From NCBI GenBank assembly GCA_030374765.1, contig JARGXX010000018.1:62001-126000 (forward strand): a stretch of DNA of 64,000 bases, written 5' to 3'. The notes under the pieces are model-generated. The model saw nothing but the letters and a program-made list of their open reading frames with translations, did not search any database and was not told the DNA's origin. The DNA is from Agarophyton chilense (Eukaryota > Rhodophyta > Florideophyceae > Gracilariales > Gracilariaceae). Position 1 is the first letter of the stretch. Each line of letters starts with the position of its first letter. The position numbers were made by a program, and so were the translations under genes. This document shows positions 11,701-22,861 of the stretch, one piece after another.

Positions 11701-12856
11701 TTTACATTCTAATATGCCTACGGAGAGTCCCATTTGGATTAAGCTCCCGAAAACTAAGGACGTAAGTGAAGCCGATGGCCGTGTTGTGAAGCTTGTGAAA
11801 TCATTGTATGGCACTCGGGAAGGGCCGAGACTCTGGTTCGAAAACATTTCTTCTTATCTATCCTCCATCGGTTTCAAACCGCTCCAATCTGCTCCTTGTG
11901 TCTTTCTATTCGGAATTGGAACGAATAAGGTCATCGTTCTGGCCTATGTGGATGATCTTAGCATTTTAGGACCGGCTCATATGACTACATGGGTAAAGGA
12001 AAAACTCTGCACTAAGTATGATATTTCTGATCTCGGTCGAACTGATTTATATCTTGGTGTTTCTATTAATGAGAACCACAGAGGAATTCTGCTTCAGCAA
12101 CGGCCGCTCATTGAGAAGATCATCAAAATGTGTCATATGGATACTGCAACACCCGTCGCTGCTCCTCTTCCTCAAACACATTGTCTGTATGACGCATTGA
12201 CAGTTCCCAGTGACTCTGAATGTTCGGCTATGATGAATGTGCCATACAAGGAGGTTCTTGGATCGCTACTTTTTCTAAGTACTCGCACCCGACCGGATTT
12301 GTCCACAGCGGTGTCCATGCTTGGAAAGTTTGCATCTAATCCTTCACCTGAACATTGGCAATTCATGAAGAAGGTCGTACGGCACTTGCTTGCGACGAAG
12401 CATTACGGCTTGGAAATACCATACAGCGTCTCTTCTTCTGTCGCGTCTTGGTCCGATGCCGATTGGGGCCGTGATCTAGATAAACGTCGATCGAGGGGGG
12501 GTCATGTAATCACTATTGGTGACGTTCCTGTGATTTGGAGTTCGAAGCTCCTGAAATCAACGGCTCTATCGACAACAGAAGCTGAGTTCTATGCTATCTC
12601 GGAATGCATTAAACAACTCACTTGGATCAGGAACGTTCTAAATGAACTGGGGTTTGCACTGGGCTACCCGATTCCTTTGTTTCAGGACAATCTTGGTGCA
12701 ATTTCATGGACGAAAACCGAATTTGGCATGCGAAAAGTGAAGCACATTGAACTAAGGCATCATCACGTATTGGATGCTGTCAATCAAGGACTTATAGCAA
12801 TTCATCACGTTCCGTCTGAGAAAAATCTCGAGCAGATATATTCACGAAGTCTCTGA
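8777..12856 (+). pseudogene. Copia Gag-Pol polyprotein, four in-frame stops
   Basis: One frame of about 1,360 codons runs from ATG 8777 to the stop at 12856 with no indel. It is interrupted by TGA 8801-8803, TAA 9884-9886, TAA 10268-10270 and TGA 11402-11404. Domains in order: Gag; zinc knuckle C-x2-C-x4-H-x4-C at 9401-9442; protease with DSGS near 9655; integrase zinc domain (H-x-R-L-G-H, then C-x2-C near 10300); integrase core with D (HTDITV), D (NSDGGSEF) and E (GLAERN); reverse transcriptase with YVDD near 11946; RNase H with the SDADWG and STTEAEF motifs. All catalytic residues I can see are intact, so only the stops appear to inactivate it. The ATG at 8777 is chosen because Gag similarity begins before the first stop. 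Confidence 0.9.
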
Positions 12857-12908
12857 TTGGAGAACTGCTTGCACTGCATCGAACAGCTCTCCATGTTTCA
12901 CCCGTACC

Positions 12909-12921
12909 GGTCGAGGGGGGA
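12909..12921 (+). promoter_or_regulatory. Polypurine tract of copia element
   Basis: A purine-rich run (GAGGGGGGA) ends directly before the 3' LTR, where plus-strand DNA synthesis is primed in LTR elements. Confidence 0.7.
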
Positions 12922-13169
12922 TCTCAGTGAACTTGAATGCTTGTATCATGGTCAATTTATTCTTGTATTGCTTACGTGACTTTCGTTTGATTTTGTATTT
13001 GTATTTGTTTACGAGAGCATACACTTCGTAGTTTATTGCTCTCGTATTCGTCTGTTGAGTTTAAAGGAAGGACTGCTGATGTTATCGTTTGTATCAGCAG
13101 TTCTCAACTCCTATCGTCTTGTTTTCACCTAACTAGCCTCTCTTACGCTCATTTGCACTCGACCTAAGA
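12922..13169 (+). repeat. 3' LTR of copia element
   Basis: 248 bp, same length as the 5' LTR, starting TCTCAGTGAACTTG and ending CACTCGACCTAAGA. It is followed by the duplicated site GCAGG. Confidence 0.92.
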
Positions 13170-13174
13170 GCAGG

Positions 13175-14000
13175 TCCTCCCAAGCAATTTCATCATCTGC
13201 CACAAAAAAGATGTTCATGAGGGCTACATGGCCAGAAGCAAGATGCAGAATGGCTCGCGCTGCCGTCCACATTCTAGGAAAAGTGAGACATTGCGCGGTA
13301 TTAGCGTCTTTCTTTTTCGGAGCCACAGAGAGTATGATTTTGGCGACCAAAGCCACGGTACAAATTTCTTTTGCTCCCGTCATCGCAGGTGCCACTTGAA
13401 TCAGTGGATTTGGTTCCATTTGAAACACTCACGAAAAAGTTATACATTTCTGCTGGTTTAAGGCGACCAATTCTTCCCGTGTTAATCAGATTGTTCTTTG
13501 CTTTCTGAGTTCTGGTGGAAGGTGATGACCCCATAGCGACTTTTTGCAGAAATGCTGGCCATTATACGTATCCTTTCTTCTTCTGTTGACCCAAAGCAGT
13601 CATCTATCCAATGTCGTTCGTCCTTTTCCTTGCACGGAGGGTGAGAGCACAACGGTATCACCCAGAACGTAGTTCCTTTACGAGCAACAGATTTGTGCCA
13701 AATAGAATAGCAAGCAGGATACTTTTCTGCTGGACCATTGGTGGTCTGGTTTAGAGATGCATTAGATGCACCGAGCGACTTTATCCCCCTAGGTTTGATT
13801 GGCGATCCACTATCGATGATCTGGGAAGCGTCGGATTGAGTCATTTTATGCTTCATGAATCCCTTGACGTCTTTTTACAACGGATTGTATACTAGTTCTA
13901 GGTCCATCTGCAATCGTTGCCGCGAAGTTTTTGTTTTGGTGGCTGAATTGAAAGGATTCACGGCAAGCTTGTGATGGTCATTCACTACCCATGAGAGTCC
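13175..14000 (-). pseudogene. Gypsy gag/protease remains
   Basis: This is the upstream half of the split relic. From right to left: a gag piece (13.99-13.86 kb) with RLQMDLELVYNPL and KGFMKH, matching RLETDLEWAYAHF and KGFMAH in the 57.7-kb gag; a putative zinc-binding stretch ending HWIDDC; a protease site CDDGS near 13374-13388; and a final FFVADDEIAWEDLLL that continues across the copia insertion into 8393 and below. Frames change several times. Confidence 0.65.
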
Positions 14001-15310
14001 ATGTCATCGGAGATTGGATACGTAGGTATTGAATAGATGTTTCATACGCGATCTTGAGGATGTGTCTCTCTTGTTCATTGACGTTTCTCTACGGATGATT
14101 GCTTTCATGAACGAGATTTTCATCGTATCTTTCTCTTCTTTTTCTTTGGATTACAAATATACCTCCATCTTTTCGTCTGTGAGCTCTGTGAGAGGCTGGA
14201 CACCAGGAGAGTACACCAAGTCGATAAACGACGATGACTCTAGCCAGTCGGTGTCAACGCAGGTGGATAGATTAACGGAACGGACTGGTTCGGTTGTAGT
14301 CACGTCGACGACTGTTCGCTGCAATGATCAAGCCATATCTTCTTTTTTGTACTAATCATACAGGCGCAGAAACACTCTAATTGCCCTTTAACTGGTAAAC
14401 AACAAACAGAGATGCTTGAAAGCAAAACCGACAGATGACGGTGGTTAGAGGATGTAGCTTTTATCTACAGTTTCGTCAGTGGGCGTCAATGCCGAATCTT
14501 AGTACGTCAACGCCAACGCAGCTGGCGTGGATGCAGACACCATACTTTATTTAACGTGTAGTGATACAACCCCAGTGTCTCAGTGATCACTGTGCTCAGG
14601 GTTGCGACGCAAGATGTTGCGAATGACGAAAGAGGGAGGGAGGCCGGTGATAGTTTTGTCGTGCAATACACCCCCCTCCCCTTGGCATGAACATGGCAGA
14701 TGCGTACCCAGCTTCTCCGTAGCACTTTTTGCCTTGGACTGAGTCCGAGGAAGCCACGTACCGTTGAACGAAGTAGAAGAAGGACGGGCAATAATAAAGC
14801 ATGTATGGAGTACGCGACCGAAGTTCATGTAGAACGTTTTTCGCCAGAAGCAAGTCCAAGACAACAAGTTTCGCTGTACGCTGTTGACTTTAACATGGGG
14901 CGAAAAAGGCTTGAGGAAAAACAACGTGTCCAAGCAAGTCCAAGGACCCGGTGAGAAAAAGAAACTAATTGCAATCCGCTGCGTTTCAGAGAAAATTGAA
15001 ACACTTGCAACGACTACGAGGAACCTCGACTTGAGCAATGGCTTCCATGCACTCCTGCTATGAATGATAGCTGATCGCCGATGACCTCATCTCTCTTGTG
15101 TGAAATTCGACGACTGCTATGCCTTCTAAAATTTCGACAGGTTATAAATTGCGTTGCATCCGTTCATTCTATGGTATACTTGTACTTATGTATCTATAAT
15201 CTATTATAAGACGGGAGCCACGAACCACGCGTTGACAACGACTGCATCTGCCGTACCATGGTTTACAGCACTTCTGCGCATCTGCACTCTATTATACTCG
15301 ACCAGTTCGA
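14001..15310. other. No convincing gene
   Basis: This stretch lies between the gypsy relic and the LTR of copia element C. It may include the unrecognised 5' part of the relic. ORFs of about 60-150 codons on both strands overlap and show no motif. The sequence becomes AT-rich toward 15150-15300. Confidence 0.5.
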
Positions 15311-15576
15311 TGTTATAGGAACCTCTAGAAGGTATTAAGGAAACAACTAGAAACTTTTCTATGAATTAGAACTGTGTAAAAGCATCTAGAAGCTTCCATA
15401 GAACCTTTATTGTAGAAACTCTAAGAACTATCTTAGAAAAAATGCTGTGCTTCGAGAACAAAGTAGAAGTGCTTTAGAGAACTATAAAAGAATAGGAGAA
15501 TAAAGGCTGAGTCTCGAAAAACGAACTCAAGTCTACACTTCACCCAGTTATTCGCGTTCTAAGTGTACTCCCTACA
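15311..15576 (+). repeat. 5' LTR of copia element C
   Basis: About 266 bp from TGTTATAGGAACC to CCCTACA (TG...CA). Its first about 70-80 bp match the sequence at 39553 that follows the RNase H end and purine tract, which identifies it as an LTR. It holds a TATA-like ACTATAAAAG near 15480. Confidence 0.75.
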
Positions 15577-15581
15577 TCTTT

Positions 15582-15595
15582 GGTTATGAGCTCAG
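15582..15595 (+). promoter_or_regulatory. Primer binding site, internal tRNA-Met type
   Basis: GGTTATGAGCTCAG lies five bases after the LTR end. Its complement CTGAGCTCATAACC has the shape of a methionine tRNA anticodon arm with CAT. It shares GGTTATG with the primer site of the copia element at 8647. Confidence 0.65.
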
Positions 15596-15715
15596 ACTAC
15601 GTATAGGCCTAGTATACCAAGAACTAAAGAGTATACAGCAACCCGAGGAGAAGTCTAACTGGGAAGAGACACAGAAACCGAGCCAAAATTCAGAATCGGT
15701 GAAACTGGGTTGGAC

Positions 15716-16154
15716 TGTGAAGGAGCGGTGATAACGGTTGAGCCCTGTAAGCCGCCGGGCCCTGAACGATCATGCAGATGACACGTGGACGGGTCGACCT
15801 CAGGTGGACTCATGTAAAATATTAATTTAGTTTGTTAGATTAACACTACAGTGCCAGGGAGATCTCAGCGCCTCGCCAATACTATTTACTTGGTTCGAGT
15901 GGCGTTTCTCCCTTTGAGAACGGTAGGCACCGTTAGGATACTAAATAACCCCTTTTGGTATATTAGTTTCCACTCTTTGGTCTTGAAGCCATCGTTTCCG
16001 TAGCTCCAACCTGTAGGACTACGCAGTAAACGCCAGCCCATTGCACCAAGTACTCTGGGAGTGCCACCGTCAAGTATTAGAACCTTAGAACCTTCTCTAC
16101 CACGCTACCACCGGTCGAGACCCGTACGCTGACTTAAACTGTCATTGCCTTATA
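15716..16154 (+). repeat. 5' LTR of gypsy A
   Basis: 439 bp, starting TGTGAAGGAGCGG and ending CATTGCCTTATA (the 3' copy has CATTGCGTTACA). The LTR ends resemble those of gypsy B. Confidence 0.92.
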
Positions 16155-16157
16155 TTT

Positions 16158-16175
16158 TGGTTTCCCGACTTAAAA
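16158..16175 (+). promoter_or_regulatory. Primer binding site of gypsy A
   Basis: TGGTTTCCCGACTTAAAA begins with TGG, complementary to a tRNA 3' CCA end, three bases after the LTR. The same 18 bases occur at 26776 in gypsy B, so both use the same primer tRNA. I cannot name the tRNA. Confidence 0.75.
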
Positions 16176-16265
16176 CTCTTCGGAATAATTGAACGAACCA
16201 CTGGAACGAACCGACCCGATCATAAGACTCTTACGGCAGGACGAAGTGCGAATACAACGCCGGCG

Positions 16266-19200
16266 ATGTCGCCTGACCCTCAGGTTGATACCGCTAGCGA
16301 CCGCAGGAGCACAAGGAGCCAGCTGCAAGATGTACTGAACCTCCTGGATAACCCTGTAAGGATTCGCCGAGAACCCACGGTGGCAGCGCGTTTACGAAAA
16401 CGCCTCACCAGGGCCACCTCCAGGCCAGGGGTCCCTCAAGGAGAAACCCCCCAGACCGAAGGAATTCGAGAAAACCTGCCCGCAGGTCTTGCCGACCTTC
16501 TCTGGCTCCATCTCCGTGAGCTCTGCTCAACCCAAGTGGATTCTATTATGGACGTGCGACTCGCTACGGCGATCGCTGTCCATACGGATTACCTCATCGT
16601 TCAAATCGTCCCTAAGGTGTTATAGTCTGATTTATCCATACACTCCCTACTACAGGCCGTTCAAGGAGCCGTAACCCGCCAGGCAAGCAATTTGGTCCCT
16701 AGGACCACCCCACCACAAATTAACCATCCGGTCTCCATATGGCAACCCGCTACCAAACCCTCAGGAATGGCGGCATTATCCGCCCCTCGCCGGAAATACC
16801 ATCAGGAAAACCCAATGGTGGGACAATCTAGAAGCAGAAGAGAAGCTACGCCTCTAAATGAGAAACAGATTGCCCATCAAGAAAATCCAAGGGAGGAACA
16901 AGCGAGGAGCAGAAGTGAAGCTCCGAGTCTAGAAGAGAGACCGCTTGGCCCACCCCACGGATTATATGAGGTACAGCGACCTTAGGGTTCCATCGGATCT
17001 GATAGAGAGATCGATCCTTTATGTCCATACTCCGCTGGAAAGAAAAGAAGTAACCGCAGGAGAAAGAAGAACAGAAGAAGCAAGGGAAGATACCATTCGG
17101 ACACGAGTGAATCCGATTCGGCCTCAACCGAAACGACCGACTTGGAAGTGGATGAGGCTGCCGTTCGAGGCCTCAGACCACTGACAACAACCAACGAACT
17201 TTTCCTTAAGGTTTTAGACTACCGGAATTACAGGCTGGCTGACAAGTCCGCGAAATATTCTGGTTCGGTGGCTCGCAGAGTCGCCAAATGGGCCAAACGG
17301 ATGCAACTAACTCTTACGGACAAGTTCTTGGGTTCCAACACCAATGCTGTCCTTAGGTTTCTCAGTTTGTTCCATAAGGCCTGCGATCAGAACGGTGTCC
17401 ACGAGGGAGCCGCTCTGTACCTTTTCCAATTCTTCCTTACGGGACAGGCGCGTGACCGAGTGGTTCCGAGGGTACCTGGGACAACTGACCTCGTGGATCC
17501 TCAAGAACGTGAGCTCCTCAGGTCATACCTTCAGGTCGTTCATTACCTCTTGGAAACTTACGCCACGGAGGACCTTATAATGAATATCCATCAGGAAGTA
17601 ATATCCTTTAGGCAGAGCTCCAACATGACCCAATCGGCTTTCGCGGATGACCCATGGAAGAACGCATATTGATGTGGAAACGTGTTCTCCGAAGGACGGC
17701 TTAAAAGTCACTTCATCACTGGATTGCTCCCTGCCATTCGGACACATGTGCGCAATTACCACGCCGAAAACCCGCAATACTTCTTTTGAAGGCTCGTTAC
17801 CTACGCCGAGGGTTATGGAAAAACCTACAGGACCTCCAGGTGCAGCGCTGATATAACCAAAGGACACGCAACTCCATTGCGTAAACCCAATCAAGCCCAT
17901 TTGGTTAGATCCACGGAGTCGGAAATGGATGCTTCACTCGATTACGCCGATTTGGGAGACGTCCTCGCGGTCAATTTTAGTGCTCCTCCGTCCGAGCCCC
18001 CATCATATACCCCCCAGGGAACGACAGCGACCACTGGACCACCCACACCCAAGTGATCTCCCTTCCCGCCCCGCAAGGACTTTTTTGTTCGCTCCCCAAG
18101 GGCTTGCTTCCTCTGCGTGTCAGTGACCCAACCTTGTGACTGTACGAAGTATCTGCCTGAGGACGCACGAAAAACCCTCTTAGCCCTAAAGGAGAGAACT
18201 ACCGGGTGCGGAGATCGGAAGGAATGTATAACAGGGCACAGTTACGAACCCCAGGGACCCCTGGAAGCTCACGCTATGCCACGCTTCCGGACACTTTGAT
18301 CAAAACCCCACAGGTCCACGCCATTGTAGATCCTACGGAAGACCCCGAAGAGGAATCCTATCCTCTGAGAGAAGCGGATACCCCGTCGGAAAACTCTTAG
18401 AGGGTCGACTCGAAGCAAATCCTCCCTCTTTGAGCCCCTGGCTCAACCGATTGGACGGTCATGACCGCAGAGCTCCTCACCTCTCATTATAAACTACCCA
18501 GAATGAACCACTCAGGTTTAACCATAATTAGAACATAGTAACGACCCGGTCTGTATCCTCAAAAAAGAGAATTACAAAGTTCGAGTAACCCTGAAACTTC
18601 GTTCCAACAACTCTCCAGTGACCACAGCTGTACTGGACACAGGCGCTGGTCCCAACCTGGCCCATCCTAGGCTACTCCCACTGGGGTGGCAATATTTCGT
18701 TCTGGAAAGGAAGACCCCAAAGATTACCGATGCATCACGTAGACCAATGGACATTAAAGGGATAGTACCGCATTACCTCCAGGCAGGGCAATTCAAAGTC
18801 CGCACGTGGTTCCTTGTATGTCCTAACTTAAGCGCCGAGGCAATCCTCGAGACCTCCTTTATCGACCGATACATTAAGGCCATTTATCTAGGCCTTAGAA
18901 AAGTCGCCTTTTACCGCGCATCTTCCATCTCCCTAACTGGGTCAACCCCAGGGCCAAAAGCTAACCGCAAACGAGCGGTTGTATCAGAAAACACGAAATC
19001 CAATAAGGTTCGCCTGTCAAAGGCCATACCGATACCGCCGATGACCCAAATCGCTGTATCGGTCCATTCCCAGTCCTAAGGTCTCGTATCGATTCAGAAC
19101 CACCCGCAAACGGTTCTGAAACACCTTACCTTGATGGCCATTGGAGTAATGGACATCCACCCCAACAGGTCCTTTTTGGTCACAATCAGCAACTTCCGAG

Positions 19201-22200
19201 ATAAACCCGTGCGGTTATCTAAAGAAACAGTGATTGGTATCACTCTACCCGCGCCCGTGGCCATTATGGAGGCCCAAATAGATAACCTTGCGACGCCAAC
19301 TCCCGACGAGGACGTCGACTCTTGGGAGGGGACGGTCGCCATCAGCGAAGAACTCGAATCGTATAGGCCACAGGTACTTGATCTCCTCAGGGAATACCAG
19401 GCCATGTGGTCAGGTAGATTGGGCACCATCAGAGCCACTGCACACGGCATTGACCTTCAGGATGATGCTAGACCACAGTTCCAGCACCCATACCGTACCG
19501 GCCTTAAAGGTAGGGAAATAGTCGCCGACCAGATGGAAAAGATGCGAAAAGCTCAAGTCATAGAGCCGGCGCCTCCAAACCAATCCGAATGGGAAAGTCC
19601 CCTTATCATCGTGGCGAAGAAAGGTGGCTCCGTTAGGTTCTTTGTCGAAAAGAGGAAGCTGAATGCAGTAACCAAGAGGGACTCATACCCGATAACCCGC
19701 ATGGACAACTGTCTGGATTCCTTAGGCGAAGCTGTCGTATTTATCACACTGGACGCTAACTCGGGATATTGGCAAATACCTTTGGCCGAAGACGCGAGAG
19801 CGCTGACAACCTTTACTATCCATGAAGGTCTGTTCAGATTTACTCGCACACCTATTGGTTTGAAGAATGCACCAGACATGTTCCAACGGGTAATGGACAT
19901 TATACTGTCAAGAGTTAAATAGAAGTTCGCCCTGGTCTTTTTGGATGACGTCTAAATCTTCTCATGGACCGTAAAGGAACACTTTCGCCACGTGAAGAAG
20001 GTGCTAACCATCCTATAGGACGCTGGAGTAACACTGAAACTCCGCAAATGCGCTTTCTTCCAGGCCTCAGTAGACTATCTCGGTCACGTCGTTCTACCAG
20101 GAAAGCTAAAGGTGGCCATACAGACAAAAAATGCGATTCGCCAGGCCAAGCCTCCTAAGACCCACACAGAACTAAGATCCTTCGTGGGCTTGTGCAACGT
20201 TTACTGACGGTTCGTCCAAGGGTTTGCGAAGATCTCGGCCCCTCTCATATCGATGCTGAAGAACGGAACACCTTCGGAGTTCGAAACCCTTACGGACGAC
20301 CAGTACGAAGCATTTCAGACCCTAAAGGACAAATTGCTGAACCCACCCATATTGGCCCTACCAAAGCCCAATAGGCCTTTCGTCTTGGACACAGATGTCT
20401 CTGATGTCCAAGTGGGTTGTGTACTGCTACAGGAACAGGAGTCACCGAAGGACTATGGACCTATTGGCTACTGGAGCAGAACGCTCACCAGCGCGGAGCG
20501 AAACTACAGTACGACCGAAAAGGAATATCTAGCCATCCTATGGTCTCTATGGACACTCTGTCTGTACCTAGAGCGAACCAGGTTTACCATTAGGACAGAC
20601 CATGATTTACTCCGCTGGTTACTTAATATGACCGATGCATCGAGTCTCCTCGCTAGGTGGCACCTCAGGCTCTCCGAATATGACTACGAGATAACCTATA
20701 GGCCAGGCATCAAGCACCAGGCAGCGGATGCCCTCTCGCGAACCATTACCGACGGAACTGATGACACCCCATTGGAGGACCTAAATCCGAACCCCTTTAC
20801 AGATAATGGACCTCAAGACTATACGGAAACGGCTGACCTTATGGGTAAGCTGCATTAGGAGGATTCTGAGTTAAAGGAGAATGAAGTAGACCTACTGGAC
20901 TGTGAGACAGTACCGCCCAATTCGGCCCCACCTCAGGTTAATGCGATAACCCCGGAGGAAAAAGAACTCCTCCCTATATCTATTGAGGAAATTCTACAGG
21001 TGTAGGTCGAAGACAAATAATGCAACGAAAAAGCCCAATTGGTAGGAACCCCAGGATGCATGTTCGATTATGACCAATTTGGACTACTATGTCGCCGCTC
21101 ACCGCTAAATGGCGCACTCCAACTGGTAATACCAACTTCGCTCAGGGCGCGATTCCTCTACCTCCACCTTTCCCCCCGCTTGGCTGGTCATTCTGGAGGC
21201 CGACGAATGTACCAGACCCGAAGGAAGTTCTTCTACTGGCCACTAATGGAGCAGGACCTATGGCAAACCGCACAGAACTGTGCATCGTGCGCACAGATCC
21301 GAGGGTCTCGCGCCAACCATCAGGCCAAATTGAAGCTCTTCTCCGCCGCAGGTCCAATGGAATTTGTCGCTATGGATATACTTGGGCCTTTGCCTACTTA
21401 GTCCCATGGAAAACGGTTTGTTTTGGTTATAACCGATAGGTGTACCAAACTTACCCGAGCCCTACCCCTAGCAAAGAAAACGACCACGGATGTCGCCACG
21501 ACCTTTTTGTACCACTGGGTTTATCCATATGGCATGCCACTCTACCTCCTTACGGATATCGGCAGCCAGTTCGTATCCAAATTCTTCTCGCATGTCTGTG
21601 CTACCTTAGGTATCAAACATTTGACCATTACGGCGTACCACCCGCAAACCAATGGCCAAGCCGAACGCTTCAACCGCACCCTTCTGGACCGACTGGGGCA
21701 CTACGTTTCGGAGCACCAATTGGACTGGGACGAATACCTTGAGCCACTGGTTTATGCCTGCAACACGCAGGTGCACGCTTCCACCGGAACAACGCCTTTC
21801 GACTTAACGCTCACGAGAGCGCCGCCGCCGATAGCTGTTGACCTTCGGGAGTCTATTATACCCCAGGACATAACCAAAGGGATGACTCCTACCCAGGCGA
21901 AGCGCTACTCGCGCCGACGAATTGACTGTATTCTCCGATCGGCCACAACTGTACTAACCAAAGCCCAACGGCGCTACAAGTCCAATATCGACAAAGCCGT
22001 TTGGAACACACCGACCTTTAGGAAAAGAGATCTGGTTTACCTGGACGGGCCGCTGAAGGACAGTGAGGAACTCGAGGACACTAAGTGGAAGCTCTTACCC
22101 CGCTCTATGGGACCATACAAAGTATTTAAGGCCAATGAACCCACCATCACTTTACTCATAGACGGCCTACAAGATACCGTGTCTATTGACCGCGTGACAC

Positions 22201-22748
22201 GAGCTCCCAGTCCCTCCGGACCACGAACGTTCCAGCCCTCTGGCCAACCGGAAGCACCATGACCTCAGGTCGACACTCAAGTCTCCACACCCCCTAAAGC
22301 AGTTCCCGAGGACTCGACTAACCCCACGGACACGGTGGTCAAAGCCAACTACTATGACCCATCGCTCCCAACCGACTCCGATGGATTCGCCTCTCTGAAC
22401 CACACTCTCCTTCCGGAGGATGAACATCAACCGGAATACGTGACTGAGCGCATCATCTCCGTTGGTCGGGGAGAAGATGAAACTATGCGCTATCGCGTCC
22501 GTTGGTTCGGATACACACCTGAGGAAGAAACTTGACAAAAGCCTCAAACCATTCCGGCTAATTTTATCGCCCGCTATTGGCGCAGAATCAGCCACTCGGA
22601 GCGCAGCCTTCAGGAGGGGGCAACCAATAGCCCGAATAATCCCAAACCGCCTCCCAAACCGCCTCCCAAGACGATGGTTCGCCAGAGCACGACGGTTTGT
22701 CGTAGCTTCCGCATCAAGGAACAAAGTCAGTCCTTCGGAGACCCCTGA
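16266..22748 (+). pseudogene. Gypsy A Gag-Pol with chromodomain, many stops
   Basis: Nearly the whole coding region stays in one frame (phase of ATG 16266) with about 20 stops and few if any indels. Gag: basic/serine-rich linker near 17040-17140, capsid region 17190-17650 (NYRLADKSAKYS, like KTYRLHNRA in gypsy B), degraded zinc knuckle near 18110 (CFLC kept). Protease: DTGAGPNL near 18640. RT: LNAVTKRDSYP, LDANSGYWQIP, then FLDDV near 19940. RNase H: DTDVSDVQVG, then TDHDLLRW. Integrase: H-x-H and NCASCAQ zinc domain near 21175-21290, core D (AMDILGP), D (LTDIGSQF) and E (GQAERF). A C-terminal chromodomain lies near 22450-22600 (YRVRWFGYTPEEE). The gag/pol junction (18.3-18.5 kb) is too decayed to tell whether a frameshift was used. 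Confidence 0.9.
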
Positions 22749-22861
22749 GGAAGACCCGGGACGCTCTCAAGATTGGACGCCGTCCCAGGGCACGCATATT
22801 TGAGATACATGAAAGACCTTGGAAAAGCACAAGCACTACTTTATTTAACTTATTCGAGCAA

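Larger units (their letters stand above)
8399..13169 (+). mobile_element. Ty1/copia element, full length with both LTRs
   Basis: This 4771-bp element has two 248-bp LTRs. Their ends form the inverted repeat TCTTAG...CTAAGA rather than the usual TG...CA. A 5-bp duplicated site GCAGG lies at 8394-8398 and 13170-13174. A primer site follows the 5' LTR and a purine tract precedes the 3' LTR. By hand count the LTRs differ at about 10 positions (about 96% identical), mostly transitions, so the insertion is moderately young. Confidence 0.93.
6224..14000 (-). mobile_element. Decayed Ty3/gypsy relic, split by a copia insertion
   Basis: On the minus strand, fragments appear in gag-protease-RT-RNase H-integrase order reading from about 14000 down to 6224, and they match the plus-strand relic at 56.5-61.2 kb piece for piece. 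The copia element at 8399-13169 is inserted in the linker between protease and RT; its 5-bp duplicated site GCAGG flanks both sides. No LTR could be assigned to this relic. Stops and frameshifts throughout show it is dead. Confidence 0.8.

Noticed and set aside
14580-15038. 152-codon minus-strand ORF
   Set aside because: Phe/Ser/Leu-rich without a domain, overlaps three other ORFs, and no relative seen in the matching region of relic E.
15311-15576. Solo LTR interpretation
   Set aside because: No duplicated site on its right side; instead a primer site and leader follow, and the rest of the element is found beyond the gypsy insertions.
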